Translations under genes and position numbers: made by a program
In this document: positions 1-8,551 of the stretch, one piece after another
Position numbering within the stretch: position 1 is the first letter of the stretch
Layout of the letters: each line of letters begins with the position of its first letter
Assembly: GCF_023838525.1 (NCBI RefSeq)
Contig: NZ_JAHUQD010000015.1
Location: 1 to 59,771, forward strand
DNA length: 59,771 bases
Direction of reading: 5' to 3'
Source: Caldicoprobacter algeriensis
GTDB lineage: Bacteria > Bacillota > Clostridia > Caldicoprobacterales > Caldicoprobacteraceae
Notes under the pieces: model-generated
The model's input: only the letters and a program-made list of their open reading frames with translations
What the model was told of the DNA's origin: nothing
The model's database searches: none

Positions 1-144
1 GAGGGGGGAAGTATACCTAAAAACCGGAGTTTATGGGCTTTTCAAATTCCAAAATTGTAACAAAATGGAAAAACATTAATTCCATATTCAAAAAAATTTA
101 CACTGGAAATTAGATGCGAAATTTCTGCTTGCTGGGAATAATAC

Positions 145-174
145 TTGACATAATGGATAATATCATAGTATAGT
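145..174 (+). promoter_or_regulatory. Sigma-A promoter of the metG T-box leader
   Basis: TTGACA at 145-150 and TATAGT at 169-174, 18 bp apart, lie just upstream of the structured leader that begins near 180. The hexamers match the vegetative consensus at 6/6 and 5/6. Nothing else in 1-144 looks like a gene. Confidence 0.7.
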
Positions 175-179
175 ATTTG

Positions 180-447
180 TAAGCTTGTAAACGCGATGAA
201 GGGAAGAGTAGGCAGGCAGACCCGCCTTCAGAGAGCCGGGGCAGGTGAAAGCCGGTGGCGGAGTTTCCTGTTGAACATGGCCCTGGAGCGGAGCGGTCGA
301 AGTGGCAAGTAGGCCGTTACGGGAGGTCCCGTTATAGACGCAGGTGATGATGGTCACCGGCAGAGTTTTTCGCCGCGAGGCGAAAAAGAATTAGGGTGGT
401 ACCGCGAAGGATACCCCTCGCCCCTATGTTGGAGCGAGGGGTTTTTT
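180..447 (+). promoter_or_regulatory. T-box leader (methionine specifier) with terminator
   Basis: T-box riboswitch that senses uncharged tRNA and controls the downstream metG. The T-box core AGGGTGGTACCGCG is at 393-406. The intrinsic terminator pairs CCCCTCGC (414-421) with GCGAGGGG (434-441) and is followed by six T. The stem I signatures AGAGA and GGTGAAA lie at about 230-255. In the specifier region the bases GAAC-ATG-G precede CCCTGGAG, which matches the spacing in characterised T-boxes if the specifier is ATG (Met). A small hairpin with arms TTTTTCGCC/GGCGAAAAA (366-387) fits stem III. Uncharged tRNA-Met should favour the antiterminator and read-through. Confidence 0.92.
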
Positions 448-546
448 GCATTGAAGCCCTTCAAGGTGGCAAACCTATCACCCTGTGAATATGGGGAAGT
501 AGTGCGTTTTTGAATGCTGTACAAGCTTTGCGGGCTTTGATAGTGG

Positions 547-600
547 CTGACCGGTTATGACGTTGTGTTTTTGACCGAGATCGATGAACATGGTAGGAAG
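547..600 (+). pseudogene. Fragment of a second metG copy
   Basis: These 54 bases read LTGYDVVFLT-EIDEHGRK in one frame, nearly the same as LTGYDVMFLT-GTDEHGQK encoded by 767-820 of the intact metG. By eye about 14 of 18 residues and about three quarters of the bases match. Stop codons lie directly upstream in that frame and there is no start, so it cannot be expressed as a useful protein. It lies between the T-box terminator and the real metG, as if an older metG copy that once followed the leader was mostly deleted. See findings. Confidence 0.75.
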
Positions 601-649
601 TCAGACAAAAATGCGGCGATCAACAATAATAAAAAGAGGAGGGTTAAAT

Positions 650-2677
650 ATGGCCTATAAAAAGACTTTCTACATTACCACTCCCATATATTATCCCAGC
701 GATAAGCTTCACATTGGGCATGCCTACACTACTGTGGCGGCTGATGCCATGGCGCGATTCAAGAGGCTTACCGGTTACGACGTCATGTTTTTGACCGGGA
801 CCGACGAGCACGGCCAAAAGATAGAGCGATTGGCCAGGGAAAAGGGGGTGACCCCTAAGGAATACGTGGATAACATCGTGGCCGGCATCAAAGAGCTGTG
901 GAAGCTGATGGACATATCTTATGACGATTTTATTCGTACCACTGAAGAGCGGCATGAGAAAGTGGTGCAAAAGATATTCAAGAAGCTGTATGACCAGGGC
1001 GACATATACAAGGGCGAATATCAGGGGTGGTACTGTACCCCCTGCGAGTCGTTCTGGACCGAGCGACAGCTGGTGGACGGGAAATGCCCCGATTGCGGCA
1101 GAAAGGTGGAGCTGGTGAAGGAAGAGGCCTATTTCTTTAAACTGTCCAAGTACCAGCAGCAGCTGATAGAGTATATTGAGGCCCATGATGAGTTTATCCA
1201 GCCGCCTTCGCGCAAGAACGAGATGCTCAACAATTTCCTGCGGCCCGGGCTGGAGGACCTGTGCGTCTCCCGTACTTCGTTCAGGTGGGGTATCCCAGTG
1301 CCCTTCGATGACAAACACGTGATATATGTGTGGATCGATGCGCTTTCCAACTATCTTACGGCCCTGGGATACCTGACAGACAACGACGAGAAATACAGGA
1401 AATACTGGCCGGCTGATGTACATCTGGTGGGCAAGGAGATCGTCAGGTTCCACACCATCATATGGCCCATAATGCTGATGGCCCTGGGTGAGCCCCTGCC
1501 CAAGCAGGTGTTTGGCCATGGTTGGTTGGTGCTGGAAGGGGGCAAGATGTCGAAGTCCAAGGGCAATGTGGTGGACCCGGTGGTACTGGTTGAGCGCTAT
1601 GGCGTGGATGCGATACGCTACTTCCTGTTGAGAGAAGTACCCTTTGGTGCTGATGGGGTCTTTTCCAATGAGGCTTTGATCAACAGGATAAATTCGGATC
1701 TAGTAAACGATTTAGGTAACCTGGTCAGCCGCACGATAGCCATGGTGGACAGGTATTTTGACAGCTTGATCCCACAGCCGGGAGAGCTTGAAGACGCCGA
1801 TATCGACTTGAGGCAGCTGGCCCTTTCTACCCCCTTTGCAGTTGAAGGATTGATGAATCGGTTTGAATACAGCAACGCTCTGGCTGAGATATGGAAGCTG
1901 ATCGGCAGGGCCAACAAGTATATTGATGAGACTACTCCGTGGATTTTGGCTAAAGACCCAAGCAAGCGCGATCGACTGGGTACGGTGCTTTATAACTTGT
2001 CCGAGTGCCTGCGCATGATATCGGTGTTGATTAGCCCCTTCATGACCAGAACGCCCGAGAAGATTCGCCAGCAGCTGGGCATAAAGGATGAAAGCCTTAC
2101 CACCTGGGATAGCCTGGCCGAGTTTGGGAAGCTGCCGCCGGGAACCAGGGTACAGCGCGGCGAGGTCATATTCCCCAGATTGGATGTGGAGAAGGAGCTT
2201 AAGGAGCTGGAAGAGATACAGCAAAGGATGAAGCAAGCAAGCCATAGCGACAGCGCAACCCGTCCTGCTGCCAAAGAGACGGTGCAGACTGCGGGCGACG
2301 CTGCACATCAAGGGCGACAGGAGGGTTCGCAACAGAAAGAGCAGGCAGATAGCCAGATTACCATTGAAGACTTTGTAAAGCTGGACCTTAGGGTGGCAAG
2401 GGTTGTAAGCGCTGAAGCTGTGGAGAAGAGCAACAAGCTGCTCAAGCTGACGCTGGAGGTAGGAGACGAGACGCGCCAGGTTGTGTCGGGGATCGCCAAG
2501 TACTACGCGCCAGAGCAGCTGGTGGGCAAGACGGTTATACTGGTGGCCAACTTAAAGCCCGCCAAGCTCATGGGTATAGTATCGGAAGGCATGATACTGG
2601 CTGCCACCGATGATAAAGGGAACTTGGCCCTATTGACGGTGGATCAGGACATTGCCAGCGGCTCCAAAATAAGCTGA
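650..2677 (+). CDS. metG: Methionyl-tRNA synthetase
   Basis: Charges tRNA-Met with methionine in the cytoplasm. The 675-residue product has the class I signature HIGH at residues 21-24 and KMSKS at about 299-303, and a zinc knuckle with Cys129, 132, 146 and 149 (CxxC...CxxC). A low-complexity Gln/Ser/Ala linker (about 525-570) leads to a C-terminal OB-fold tRNA-binding domain of the Trbp111/EMAP type starting near ITIEDFVKLD. The full length is normal for the long bacterial form. ATG 650 is chosen because AGAGGAGGG precedes it by a normal distance and the protein then starts at the usual MAYKKTFYIT; an in-frame ATG at 584 would add 22 unrelated residues that overlap the metG fragment. The T-box at 180-447 controls it. 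Confidence 0.98.
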   Translation: MAYKKTFYITTPIYYPSDKLHIGHAYTTVAADAMARFKRLTGYDVMFLTGTDEHGQKIERLAREKGVTPKEYVDNIVAGIKELWKLMDISYDDFIRTTEERHEKVVQKIFKKLYDQGDIYKGEYQGWYCTPCESFWTERQLVDGKCPDCGRKVELVKEEAYFFKLSKYQQQLIEYIEAHDEFIQPPSRKNEMLNNFLRPGLEDLCVSRTSFRWGIPVPFDDKHVIYVWIDALSNYLTALGYLTDNDEKYRKYWPADVHLVGKEIVRFHTIIWPIMLMALGEPLPKQVFGHGWLVLEGGKMSKSKGNVVDPVVLVERYGVDAIRYFLLREVPFGADGVFSNEALINRINSDLVNDLGNLVSRTIAMVDRYFDSLIPQPGELEDADIDLRQLALSTPFAVEGLMNRFEYSNALAEIWKLIGRANKYIDETTPWILAKDPSKRDRLGTVLYNLSECLRMISVLISPFMTRTPEKIRQQLGIKDESLTTWDSLAEFGKLPPGTRVQRGEVIFPRLDVEKELKELEEIQQRMKQASHSDSATRPAAKETVQTAGDAAHQGRQEGSQQKEQADSQITIEDFVKLDLRVARVVSAEAVEKSNKLLKLTLEVGDETRQVVSGIAKYYAPEQLVGKTVILVANLKPAKLMGIVSEGMILAATDDKGNLALLTVDQDIASGSKIS

Positions 2678-2729
2678 CAGGTGTATGCAAAGCACGTGAA
2701 GTAGTAAAAAGGGAATTGAGGGGATGGAG

Positions 2730-3497
2730 ATGCTGTTTGATACCCACGCACATCTGGAGGATGAAAGATTTGATGAGGACAGGGAACAGCTGATTGAAGA
2801 GTTGCCTGAAAAGGGTGTGGTCTACGTTATAAATGTAGGCTCCACCCTTGAAACCTCTCGTATGTCGGTGGAGCTGGCAGCGCAGTATCCTTTCATATAC
2901 GCTGCTGTGGGGGTTCATCCCCACGAGGTGTCGCAGATGAGCAGAGAGGATTTGGATGCCCTTGAAGCTATCGCCAGAAGCGATAAGGTTGTGGCAATTG
3001 GCGAGATCGGCTTGGACTATTATTACGATTTTTCGCCCAGGGAGCTACAGAGGGAGTGGTTTGCCCGGCAGATAGACCTGGCATATAGCCTGGGACTGCC
3101 TATAATCATACACGATAGGGAGGCCCATGCAGATGTGCTTGACATACTCAAAGCCAAAAGGGATAGGATATTGGGCGGGGTGATGCACTGCTATTCGGGA
3201 AGCTGGGAGATGGCAAAGGATTTCATGGACCTTGGGCTTTATATTTCTTTGGGCGGCCCTGTCACTTTTAAAAACGCTAAACGGACGGTGGAGGTAGCCC
3301 AAAAAATTCCTCTGGACAGGCTGGTCATTGAAACCGACAGCCCGTATCTGGCGCCTACACCTCACCGCGGCAAGCGCAACAATCCAGCATATGTAAGGCT
3401 GGTGGCCGAAAAGATTGCGGAGGTTCGTGGGATGACCTTTGAGGAAATCGCTGAGGCTACCTTGAACAATGCAAAAAAGCTATTTAAAATACAATAA
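2730..3497 (+). CDS. tatD: TatD-family metal-dependent DNase
   Basis: Metal-dependent hydrolase of the TatD/YabD family, a TIM-barrel nuclease thought to act in DNA repair or turnover. The N-terminal metal motif DTHAHL, the VGVHPHE and GEIGLDYY segments, and the C-terminal ETDSPYLAP motif are all present, and the length (about 255 residues) is normal. ATG 2730 is preferred over ATG 2724 because the GAGGGG ribosome binding site then has usable spacing and the protein begins at MLFDTHAHL. It follows metG by about 50 bp, as yabD follows metS in Bacillus. Confidence 0.95.
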   Translation: MLFDTHAHLEDERFDEDREQLIEELPEKGVVYVINVGSTLETSRMSVELAAQYPFIYAAVGVHPHEVSQMSREDLDALEAIARSDKVVAIGEIGLDYYYDFSPRELQREWFARQIDLAYSLGLPIIIHDREAHADVLDILKAKRDRILGGVMHCYSGSWEMAKDFMDLGLYISLGGPVTFKNAKRTVEVAQKIPLDRLVIETDSPYLAPTPHRGKRNNPAYVRLVAEKIAEVRGMTFEEIAEATLNNAKKLFKIQ

Positions 3498-3554
3498 TAG
3501 TGTTTAAAAATTAGATATGATAAATGGGCCCAATGAAAAAAAGGAGATGGAGAA

Positions 3555-4145
3555 ATGAATACCTATGTTTACAGGCTAGGGGATGCTTTATACATCAATT
3601 TGACCAATCGGTGTACCAACTGTTGTGATTTTTGCATTCGCAATACGCATGAGGGCATGGGGGAGTACAACCTATGGTTGGACAATGAACCTACTGCCCA
3701 AGAGGTGTTGCAACAGATAGGGGATCCCACTCAGTACAGCGAAATAGTGTTTTGCGGGTTTGGGGAGCCCATGATAAGACTTGAGGAGCTCATAGAGATT
3801 GCTCGGGAAGTGAAGAAAAAAGGAGGCAAGGTGAGAATCAACACAAACGGCCAGGCCAACCTTTACCACGGCAGGAATGTGGTGCCATTGCTCAAAGGGT
3901 TGGTGGATGTAATCTCCATAAGCCTCAATGCGCCCACTGCTGAACAGTATGACGCCATATGCCATTCGTGCTATGGAAAGGAAGCCTTTGAAGGCGTTCT
4001 GGAGTTTGCCAGGGAATGCGTCAAGGTCATTCCAACAGTGGTGCTTTCGGTGGTGGACGTATTATCCCCTGATGATATTGAAAGGTGTCGTGCCATTGCC
4101 GAGGATATAGGAGCTCAGCTTAAGGTACGCCAGATGATAGAATGA
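3555..4145 (+). CDS. TatD-associated radical SAM protein
   Basis: Small radical SAM enzyme (196 residues). The cluster motif CxxxCxxC is seen as CTNCCDFC near residue 19, followed by FCGFGEPMIR, the glycine-rich SAM-binding segment, and RINTNGQ. A family of this size that sits directly after tatD is known as TatD-linked radical SAM; its substrate is not known to me. An AAGGAGATGG site precedes the ATG. It lies 57 bp after tatD and converges with the PBP gene; an inverted repeat AGGAGGATG/CATCCTCCT (about 4145-4183) spans the two 3' ends. Confidence 0.88.
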   Translation: MNTYVYRLGDALYINLTNRCTNCCDFCIRNTHEGMGEYNLWLDNEPTAQEVLQQIGDPTQYSEIVFCGFGEPMIRLEELIEIAREVKKKGGKVRINTNGQANLYHGRNVVPLLKGLVDVISISLNAPTAEQYDAICHSCYGKEAFEGVLEFARECVKVIPTVVLSVVDVLSPDDIERCRAIAEDIGAQLKVRQMIE

Positions 4146-4154
4146 GGAGGATGC

Positions 4155-6185
4155 TCACCGGTAATATTCGGCGAACATCCTCCTGGCTATGTCCAGCTTT
4201 ATGTCCCCTTCACCTGCTGGCACTTCTAGTGCCACGCATACCAGAAGGGGTCTTTCAGTATTTAAGGTGAACCCGATAAACCACGCTATCTCTTCGGTTT
4301 TATCTCTAACCTGTGCCGTCCCGGTTTTGCCAGCAATGGTAAGTCCGGGGATTTTTACTTTATGTGCCGTCCCAGTTGGGTCTTCCACTGTGTCTACCAG
4401 CATGGGCAGCAAGGTCTCCACCTGCTGTTGGGGTATGACATCCTCCCGCCATGGTTTGGGCTGTAAGGATTCCACGGTTTGGCCCGAGGCGGTGCGGATT
4501 TCCTTTATAAGCTGTGGAAGCATCATATCGCCGCCGTTGTAGAAAGCGGTATACATCGCAGCCATCTGCAAGGGAGTTACCAGCATTTCGCCCTGTCCAT
4601 AGCTGGTGTTGGCAAGCAGGGCATCGCTCCACTGGGTGGCGTCGTTTTTCACCTGGGAACTTTTGGCGGGCAAGATGAAGGGCAGGAATTTGCCTAGCCC
4701 GTATCGGTTGGCAAATGCTTCGAAGTCTTTATGGCCTATTTTTAATCCGGTCCATGCGAAGAATATGTTGTCGGACCACACGATGGCATTGCGCAGGTTT
4801 ACCTCCCCTGGCGGATGGGGTACCCGCCTGATAGGCGGAGCCGTCCAGTTGGGCGAAGGGACCCACTCCTCTTTTTGGGCTTCGGGCACTACGGTCTGCG
4901 GAGTGATGACCCCCAGCTCCAGGGCCATGGCTGCCGTGAAGGGTTTAAATACCGATCCCGGAGGATACAGGCTTTGTATGCACCTGTTTATAAGCGGATG
5001 GTTAGGGTCCTGGGATATTGCTTTCCATGAGGAAGGAGATACCCCCACGGGGAATATGTTGGGGTCAAAGGACGGCTGGCTCACCAGGGCTAGTACCTCA
5101 CCGGTGGCGGGGTTGAGGGCTACAACGCTGCCCTTGTGACCTTTTAATGCCTCGTATGCGGTTTTTTGAAGGTCAGAGTCGATGGTCAGCATAACATTGT
5201 TGCCGTCCTGGGGTTCCACTTTGGCTATAATATTTTTTTGTTTCCCTTCTTCGTCCTCTATGTAGAGCGTATAGCCTCTGCGACCCCTTAGCTTTTCTTC
5301 CAGCGCTGCTTCTATCCCCTGCCGTCCAATCAGGTCTTCTGCTTCATACCCCTCGGGTGACTTTTCCTTCAGCTCATCCTGATTGATCTGTTGTACATAT
5401 CCCGTTACATGGGCAAATGCTTGCTCCATGGGATACTGGCGCGTGGTATGGCTTTTGCTGGACAGCATGACCCCTTTTACATTGAGGAGCTTATTTTTAT
5501 AATCCTCAGAGATATTTAATGGTAGGTTTTTGATGGGTACGAATAGGTCAGGGTTGTCCTTTACCCATTTTTGGTTGAGTATGTCGCGTATGGCGCTTTC
5601 GTCCATTTCTATAAGAGGCGCCAGGGCTTTTACAAAGCCATCGATGTCGGGAATGGCCGACGGCTTGGCCCCTACTGTATAAGCCGGTCCGTCAGTGGCC
5701 AGCAGATTCCCTTCCCTGTCGGTGATCACTCCTCGTTTGGCGCTGTGCTGGGTTATTCTCACTTTGTCCCCTTCATGCATGATGGGAAATATGAGGGAAG
5801 GGGACCAGGCTATCTTCCACTGCTTATCCTCCAGAACCAGCGGAAGAGTATATTCGTATTCGAAGGTTCCCACTGTATTTGTACGGAATTCGGCCTTAAA
5901 GGGAAGATAGGCCTTGTCGTCTTCGATTATAATTTCCTCTGTGGTGATTTCCAGCTTATCTAATTTGATAGCCGAAAATATGTTGGTGTACCTGTTCACA
6001 AAGTCCTGTTGATTGATAGAGGATTGCGACTCCAAAGATAGGAGTTCATACATGTCCTGGTACCTGCCCTGCTTCCACGCATCCAGATAGGCATTGGCAG
6101 GCTCTTTAGGATTGGGCCTGGAACAAGCCGGTACTGCCCAGCAAATGATTAAACTCAGTGCTACTAATGTTACAAATCTTTTCAT
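4155..6185 (-). CDS. Class B penicillin-binding protein, MecA_N type, probable lipoprotein
   Basis: Transpeptidase that cross-links peptidoglycan outside the membrane. The 676-residue protein starts with a signal sequence ending VPAC (Cys21), a slightly atypical lipobox. Then come a MecA_N/NTF2-like domain (about 28-140), a PBP dimerisation domain (about 145-310) and the transpeptidase domain with S411-VFK, SDN at 471-473 and KTG at 620-622, all intact. Bacillus PbpC (PBP3) has the same plan of lipoprotein signal plus MecA_N. The inner ATG at 6185 gives good spacing from AAAGAGGTG; the ATG at 6194 almost touches it. It is one of only two minus-strand genes here and interrupts the tatD-yabE order. 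Confidence 0.93.
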   Translation of the reverse strand: MKRFVTLVALSLIICWAVPACSRPNPKEPANAYLDAWKQGRYQDMYELLSLESQSSINQQDFVNRYTNIFSAIKLDKLEITTEEIIIEDDKAYLPFKAEFRTNTVGTFEYEYTLPLVLEDKQWKIAWSPSLIFPIMHEGDKVRITQHSAKRGVITDREGNLLATDGPAYTVGAKPSAIPDIDGFVKALAPLIEMDESAIRDILNQKWVKDNPDLFVPIKNLPLNISEDYKNKLLNVKGVMLSSKSHTTRQYPMEQAFAHVTGYVQQINQDELKEKSPEGYEAEDLIGRQGIEAALEEKLRGRRGYTLYIEDEEGKQKNIIAKVEPQDGNNVMLTIDSDLQKTAYEALKGHKGSVVALNPATGEVLALVSQPSFDPNIFPVGVSPSSWKAISQDPNHPLINRCIQSLYPPGSVFKPFTAAMALELGVITPQTVVPEAQKEEWVPSPNWTAPPIRRVPHPPGEVNLRNAIVWSDNIFFAWTGLKIGHKDFEAFANRYGLGKFLPFILPAKSSQVKNDATQWSDALLANTSYGQGEMLVTPLQMAAMYTAFYNGGDMMLPQLIKEIRTASGQTVESLQPKPWREDVIPQQQVETLLPMLVDTVEDPTGTAHKVKIPGLTIAGKTGTAQVRDKTEEIAWFIGFTLNTERPLLVCVALEVPAGEGDIKLDIARRMFAEYYR

Positions 6186-6194
6186 GAGAACCAT

Positions 6195-6525
6195 TCACCT
6201 CTTTGTCAATAATCCGTGCTTTTGTATATTTTATCATACATTGTTCAAAGGTTCATCTAGTGAATTTTCGTTGTCCACCGCAATCAAGAGGTATAGAATC
6301 CATATCCAATGGAATAATATAGAAATAGAATAAGAAAAATATGGTTAAAAATTTGGGGATGGCTTTGTTTTTGGGGACTTTATGGTTAGAGCTATACGCA
6401 TGCCATAAATGTTACAAAACGTTGACAAAATATTAAAAAAATATTACAATGTAGTAACAGCTTTTTTAGCTGCTTTTACTGCATGTGGCCCCCGCAAAGC
6501 CTTGACGAATGAAGGAGGGTGATTC
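6195..6525. other. Divergent intergenic region, PBP / yabE-like
   Basis: AT-rich 331-bp spacer between the divergent PBP and G5/3D genes. The only clear element is the strong + strand promoter at 6422-6450. A short hydrophobic reading frame across the PBP start has no ribosome binding site and is not credible. I see no convincing minus-strand promoter for the PBP gene. Confidence 0.6.
6422..6450 (+). promoter_or_regulatory. Sigma-A promoter of the yabE-like gene
   Basis: TTGACA (6422-6427), 17-bp AT-rich spacer, TACAAT (6445-6450). One of the best promoters in the window. It lies 75 bp upstream of the start codon, leaving a short untranslated leader. Confidence 0.8.
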
Positions 6526-7551
6526 ATGGAACCTCAAATAGGCAGGGCAGGTAAGGCACTAAATAGCAAGTTTTTACTGGCAGTCCTGATTGCCCTGCTG
6601 GTATTAAGCGGAGTTTCGGCCGCAGCTGTCTATTATATAGACAGCATAAGCTATGCGGTCACGTTGAGAGATGATGGTCGGGAGGTCGAAATAGTTACTC
6701 TAGAGAAAACGGTTGGTGATTTTCTAAAGAGATACGAAATTGAGCTGGGACCAGGGGACATCATAAATCTTGATAGAGGATACAGGCTTTACGATGGTGT
6801 CATAATTGAGATAACGCGTACCTTGCCTTTTTATGTTGTGGCTGATCAAAAGGAAAAAACGGTATACCTTCCCAAAGGAGCTACGGTAGCCGATGTACTC
6901 AACAAGGCTGGTATTGCCTTAAGAGAAAAGGATGTGGTAAACTACAGGTTGGATGCTGGTGCCATTCCGCGGGAAAAGATCATAGTAACCAGGTACGATG
7001 AAGAGGTTATAACAGAGAAGGAGCCCATTGCTTACAGCGTGATCGTTAAAAAAGATGACAATATGGACGAGGGAGTACAGAAGGTCGTCCAGGAGGGAAG
7101 GGAAGGGGAACTTCAAAGGAAGATACTGGTCACCTATAGGGATGGCCAGGAGATATCGAGAAGAGTGATAGAGGAAAAGGTAGCGGTACAGCCGGTAGAT
7201 TGCATTGTGCATGTTGGAACGGTAAAGAAGAAGATAACCTCGCGTGGAGATGTTTTGCGCTATTCCACTGTGAAGACCTTTGAAGCCACGGCTTATACCC
7301 ATACCGGAAGGCCTACCAAAACTGGTGTTATGCCAAAGGTGGGCTACATCGCAGTAGACCCCAGGATAATTCCATTGTACAAAACGGTGTATATAGAGTT
7401 CCCCAGAGGATGGGAACACTTAAACGGTTACTATAAAGCCATGGATATCGGAGGAGCTATCAAGGGATACAGGATCGATATATTTATGGACAGTGAAAGC
7501 CAGTGCTTGAGATTTGGTAGAAGGAGTGTTAAAGTATATTTTCCTAAATGA
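6526..7551 (+). CDS. yabE: YabE-like G5/3D-domain cell-wall protein
   Basis: Secreted or membrane-anchored cell-wall protein related to Bacillus YabE and resuscitation-promoting factors. One N-terminal membrane segment (about 15-37) is followed by two DUF348 repeats (about 45-150), a G5 domain (about 190-240) and a C-terminal 3D domain (about 255-341) starting FEATAYTHTG, with conserved aspartates in AVDPRI, AMDIGG and RIDIFM. The 3D domain is a double-psi barrel found in lytic transglycosylase-like peptidoglycan enzymes. GAAGGAGGGTG precedes ATG 6526. The stop codon overlaps the rsmA start (ATGA), so the two are co-translated; in Bacillus rnmV lies between them. Confidence 0.93.
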   Translation: MEPQIGRAGKALNSKFLLAVLIALLVLSGVSAAAVYYIDSISYAVTLRDDGREVEIVTLEKTVGDFLKRYEIELGPGDIINLDRGYRLYDGVIIEITRTLPFYVVADQKEKTVYLPKGATVADVLNKAGIALREKDVVNYRLDAGAIPREKIIVTRYDEEVITEKEPIAYSVIVKKDDNMDEGVQKVVQEGREGELQRKILVTYRDGQEISRRVIEEKVAVQPVDCIVHVGTVKKKITSRGDVLRYSTVKTFEATAYTHTGRPTKTGVMPKVGYIAVDPRIIPLYKTVYIEFPRGWEHLNGYYKAMDIGGAIKGYRIDIFMDSESQCLRFGRRSVKVYFPK

Positions 7552-8441
7552 TGATGTGTAAGGATATACAACCGCTTACTTCGCCGAGAGTGGTAAAGGA
7601 GCTCATGGCCCGATACGGGGTCAGTTTTAAGAAGGGTTTGGGGCAAAACTTTCTAATTGATAGAAACATACTTGTGAAAATAATAAAGGCAGCTGAACTT
7701 GATAGAGAAGACGTCGTGCTGGAAATCGGAGCAGGGATAGGGACTTTGACCAGGGAGCTGGCCAATGCTGCTAAGCAGGTGGTGGCAATTGAGATAGATA
7801 GTAGGCTGTTTCCCATTCTCGATGAGACCCTGTCGGGCTGCTCTAATGTGAAGCTTATTCAGGGGGATGTTCTCAAGCTGGACATAAAGCAGCTGGTACG
7901 GCAATACTTTGGGGGCCAGCCGTTTAAAGTGGTGGGCAATCTGCCCTATTACATTACCACGCCGGTGTTGATGATGTTTCTGGAAAGTGGCCTACCTTAT
8001 GAGTCCATGGTGGTCATGGTACAAAAGGAAGTGGCGCAGAGGATGACGGCTGTGGCTGGTACAAAGGACTACGGGATGCTGTCCATTGCCGTTCAGTATT
8101 ACACCTGTCCTGAAATAGTAGCTGTGGCGTCGGCCAATGTATTTATCCCTCCTCCCAAGGTGGATTCGGCCATTGTGCTGCTTAAAAGGAGGTCGAATCC
8201 GCCCGTACATGTGCAAGATTCCGAGCTATTTTTCAAGGTGGTAAGAGCAGCTTTCGGTCAGAGACGAAAAACTATACTTAATGCCTTGACGGCTTTGGAG
8301 CTGGAAGGCGTGGATAAAGGGAGATTGTATGATGTATTGAGCAAATGCAGTATCGCCCCCAAAATGCGGGGCGAGGACCTCACTATACAGCAATACGCTG
8401 ACATAGCCAATGAGCTGTGCTTGGAGGAGCAAAAAGGCTGA
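7548..8441 (+). CDS. rsmA: 16S rRNA dimethyladenosine transferase
   Basis: KsgA/RsmA dimethylates two adjacent adenines in the 3'-terminal helix of 16S rRNA during 30S assembly. The Rossmann SAM motif LEIGAGIGTLT is near residue 60, the catalytic NLPYY motif near 129, and the C-terminal helical domain is complete (297 residues). Three tandem ATGs (7548, 7551, 7554) are possible starts; the first overlaps the yabE stop. No rnmV (ribonuclease M5) gene lies upstream, unlike Bacillus. A strong terminator follows. Confidence 0.97.
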   Translation: MMMCKDIQPLTSPRVVKELMARYGVSFKKGLGQNFLIDRNILVKIIKAAELDREDVVLEIGAGIGTLTRELANAAKQVVAIEIDSRLFPILDETLSGCSNVKLIQGDVLKLDIKQLVRQYFGGQPFKVVGNLPYYITTPVLMMFLESGLPYESMVVMVQKEVAQRMTAVAGTKDYGMLSIAVQYYTCPEIVAVASANVFIPPPKVDSAIVLLKRRSNPPVHVQDSELFFKVVRAAFGQRRKTILNALTALELEGVDKGRLYDVLSKCSIAPKMRGEDLTIQQYADIANELCLEEQKG

Positions 8442-8465
8442 TAGATGAGCGTGTGTTAGACAATG

Positions 8466-8502
8466 AAAAACCCCAATTCTATTGAATTGGGGTTTCTTTT
8501 TT
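8466..8502 (+). terminator. Intrinsic terminator after rsmA
   Basis: Hairpin AAAAACCCCAATTC / GAATTGGGGTTTC with a four-base loop TATT, followed by seven T. It closes the yabE-rsmA unit. Confidence 0.9.
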
Positions 8503-8551
8503 TGTCTTGCTTCATATATTTATAGTAAAAAAGGTAAAGGAGGGAGAAGAG

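Noticed and set aside
270-285. Histidine (CAT) reading of the T-box specifier
   Set aside because: GAA-CAT-G is one base off but puts the following CCCTGGAG block at the wrong distance compared with characterised T-boxes; ATG also matches the downstream metG.
644-1519. Long antisense frame (291 codons) inside metG
   Set aside because: Its translation is low-quality (Leu/His rich, no family), it has no ribosome binding site and it mirrors metG codon structure. It is a shadow of the real gene.
6094-6333. Hydrophobic + strand frame across the PBP start
   Set aside because: Mostly the complement of the PBP signal-peptide region; no ribosome binding site.
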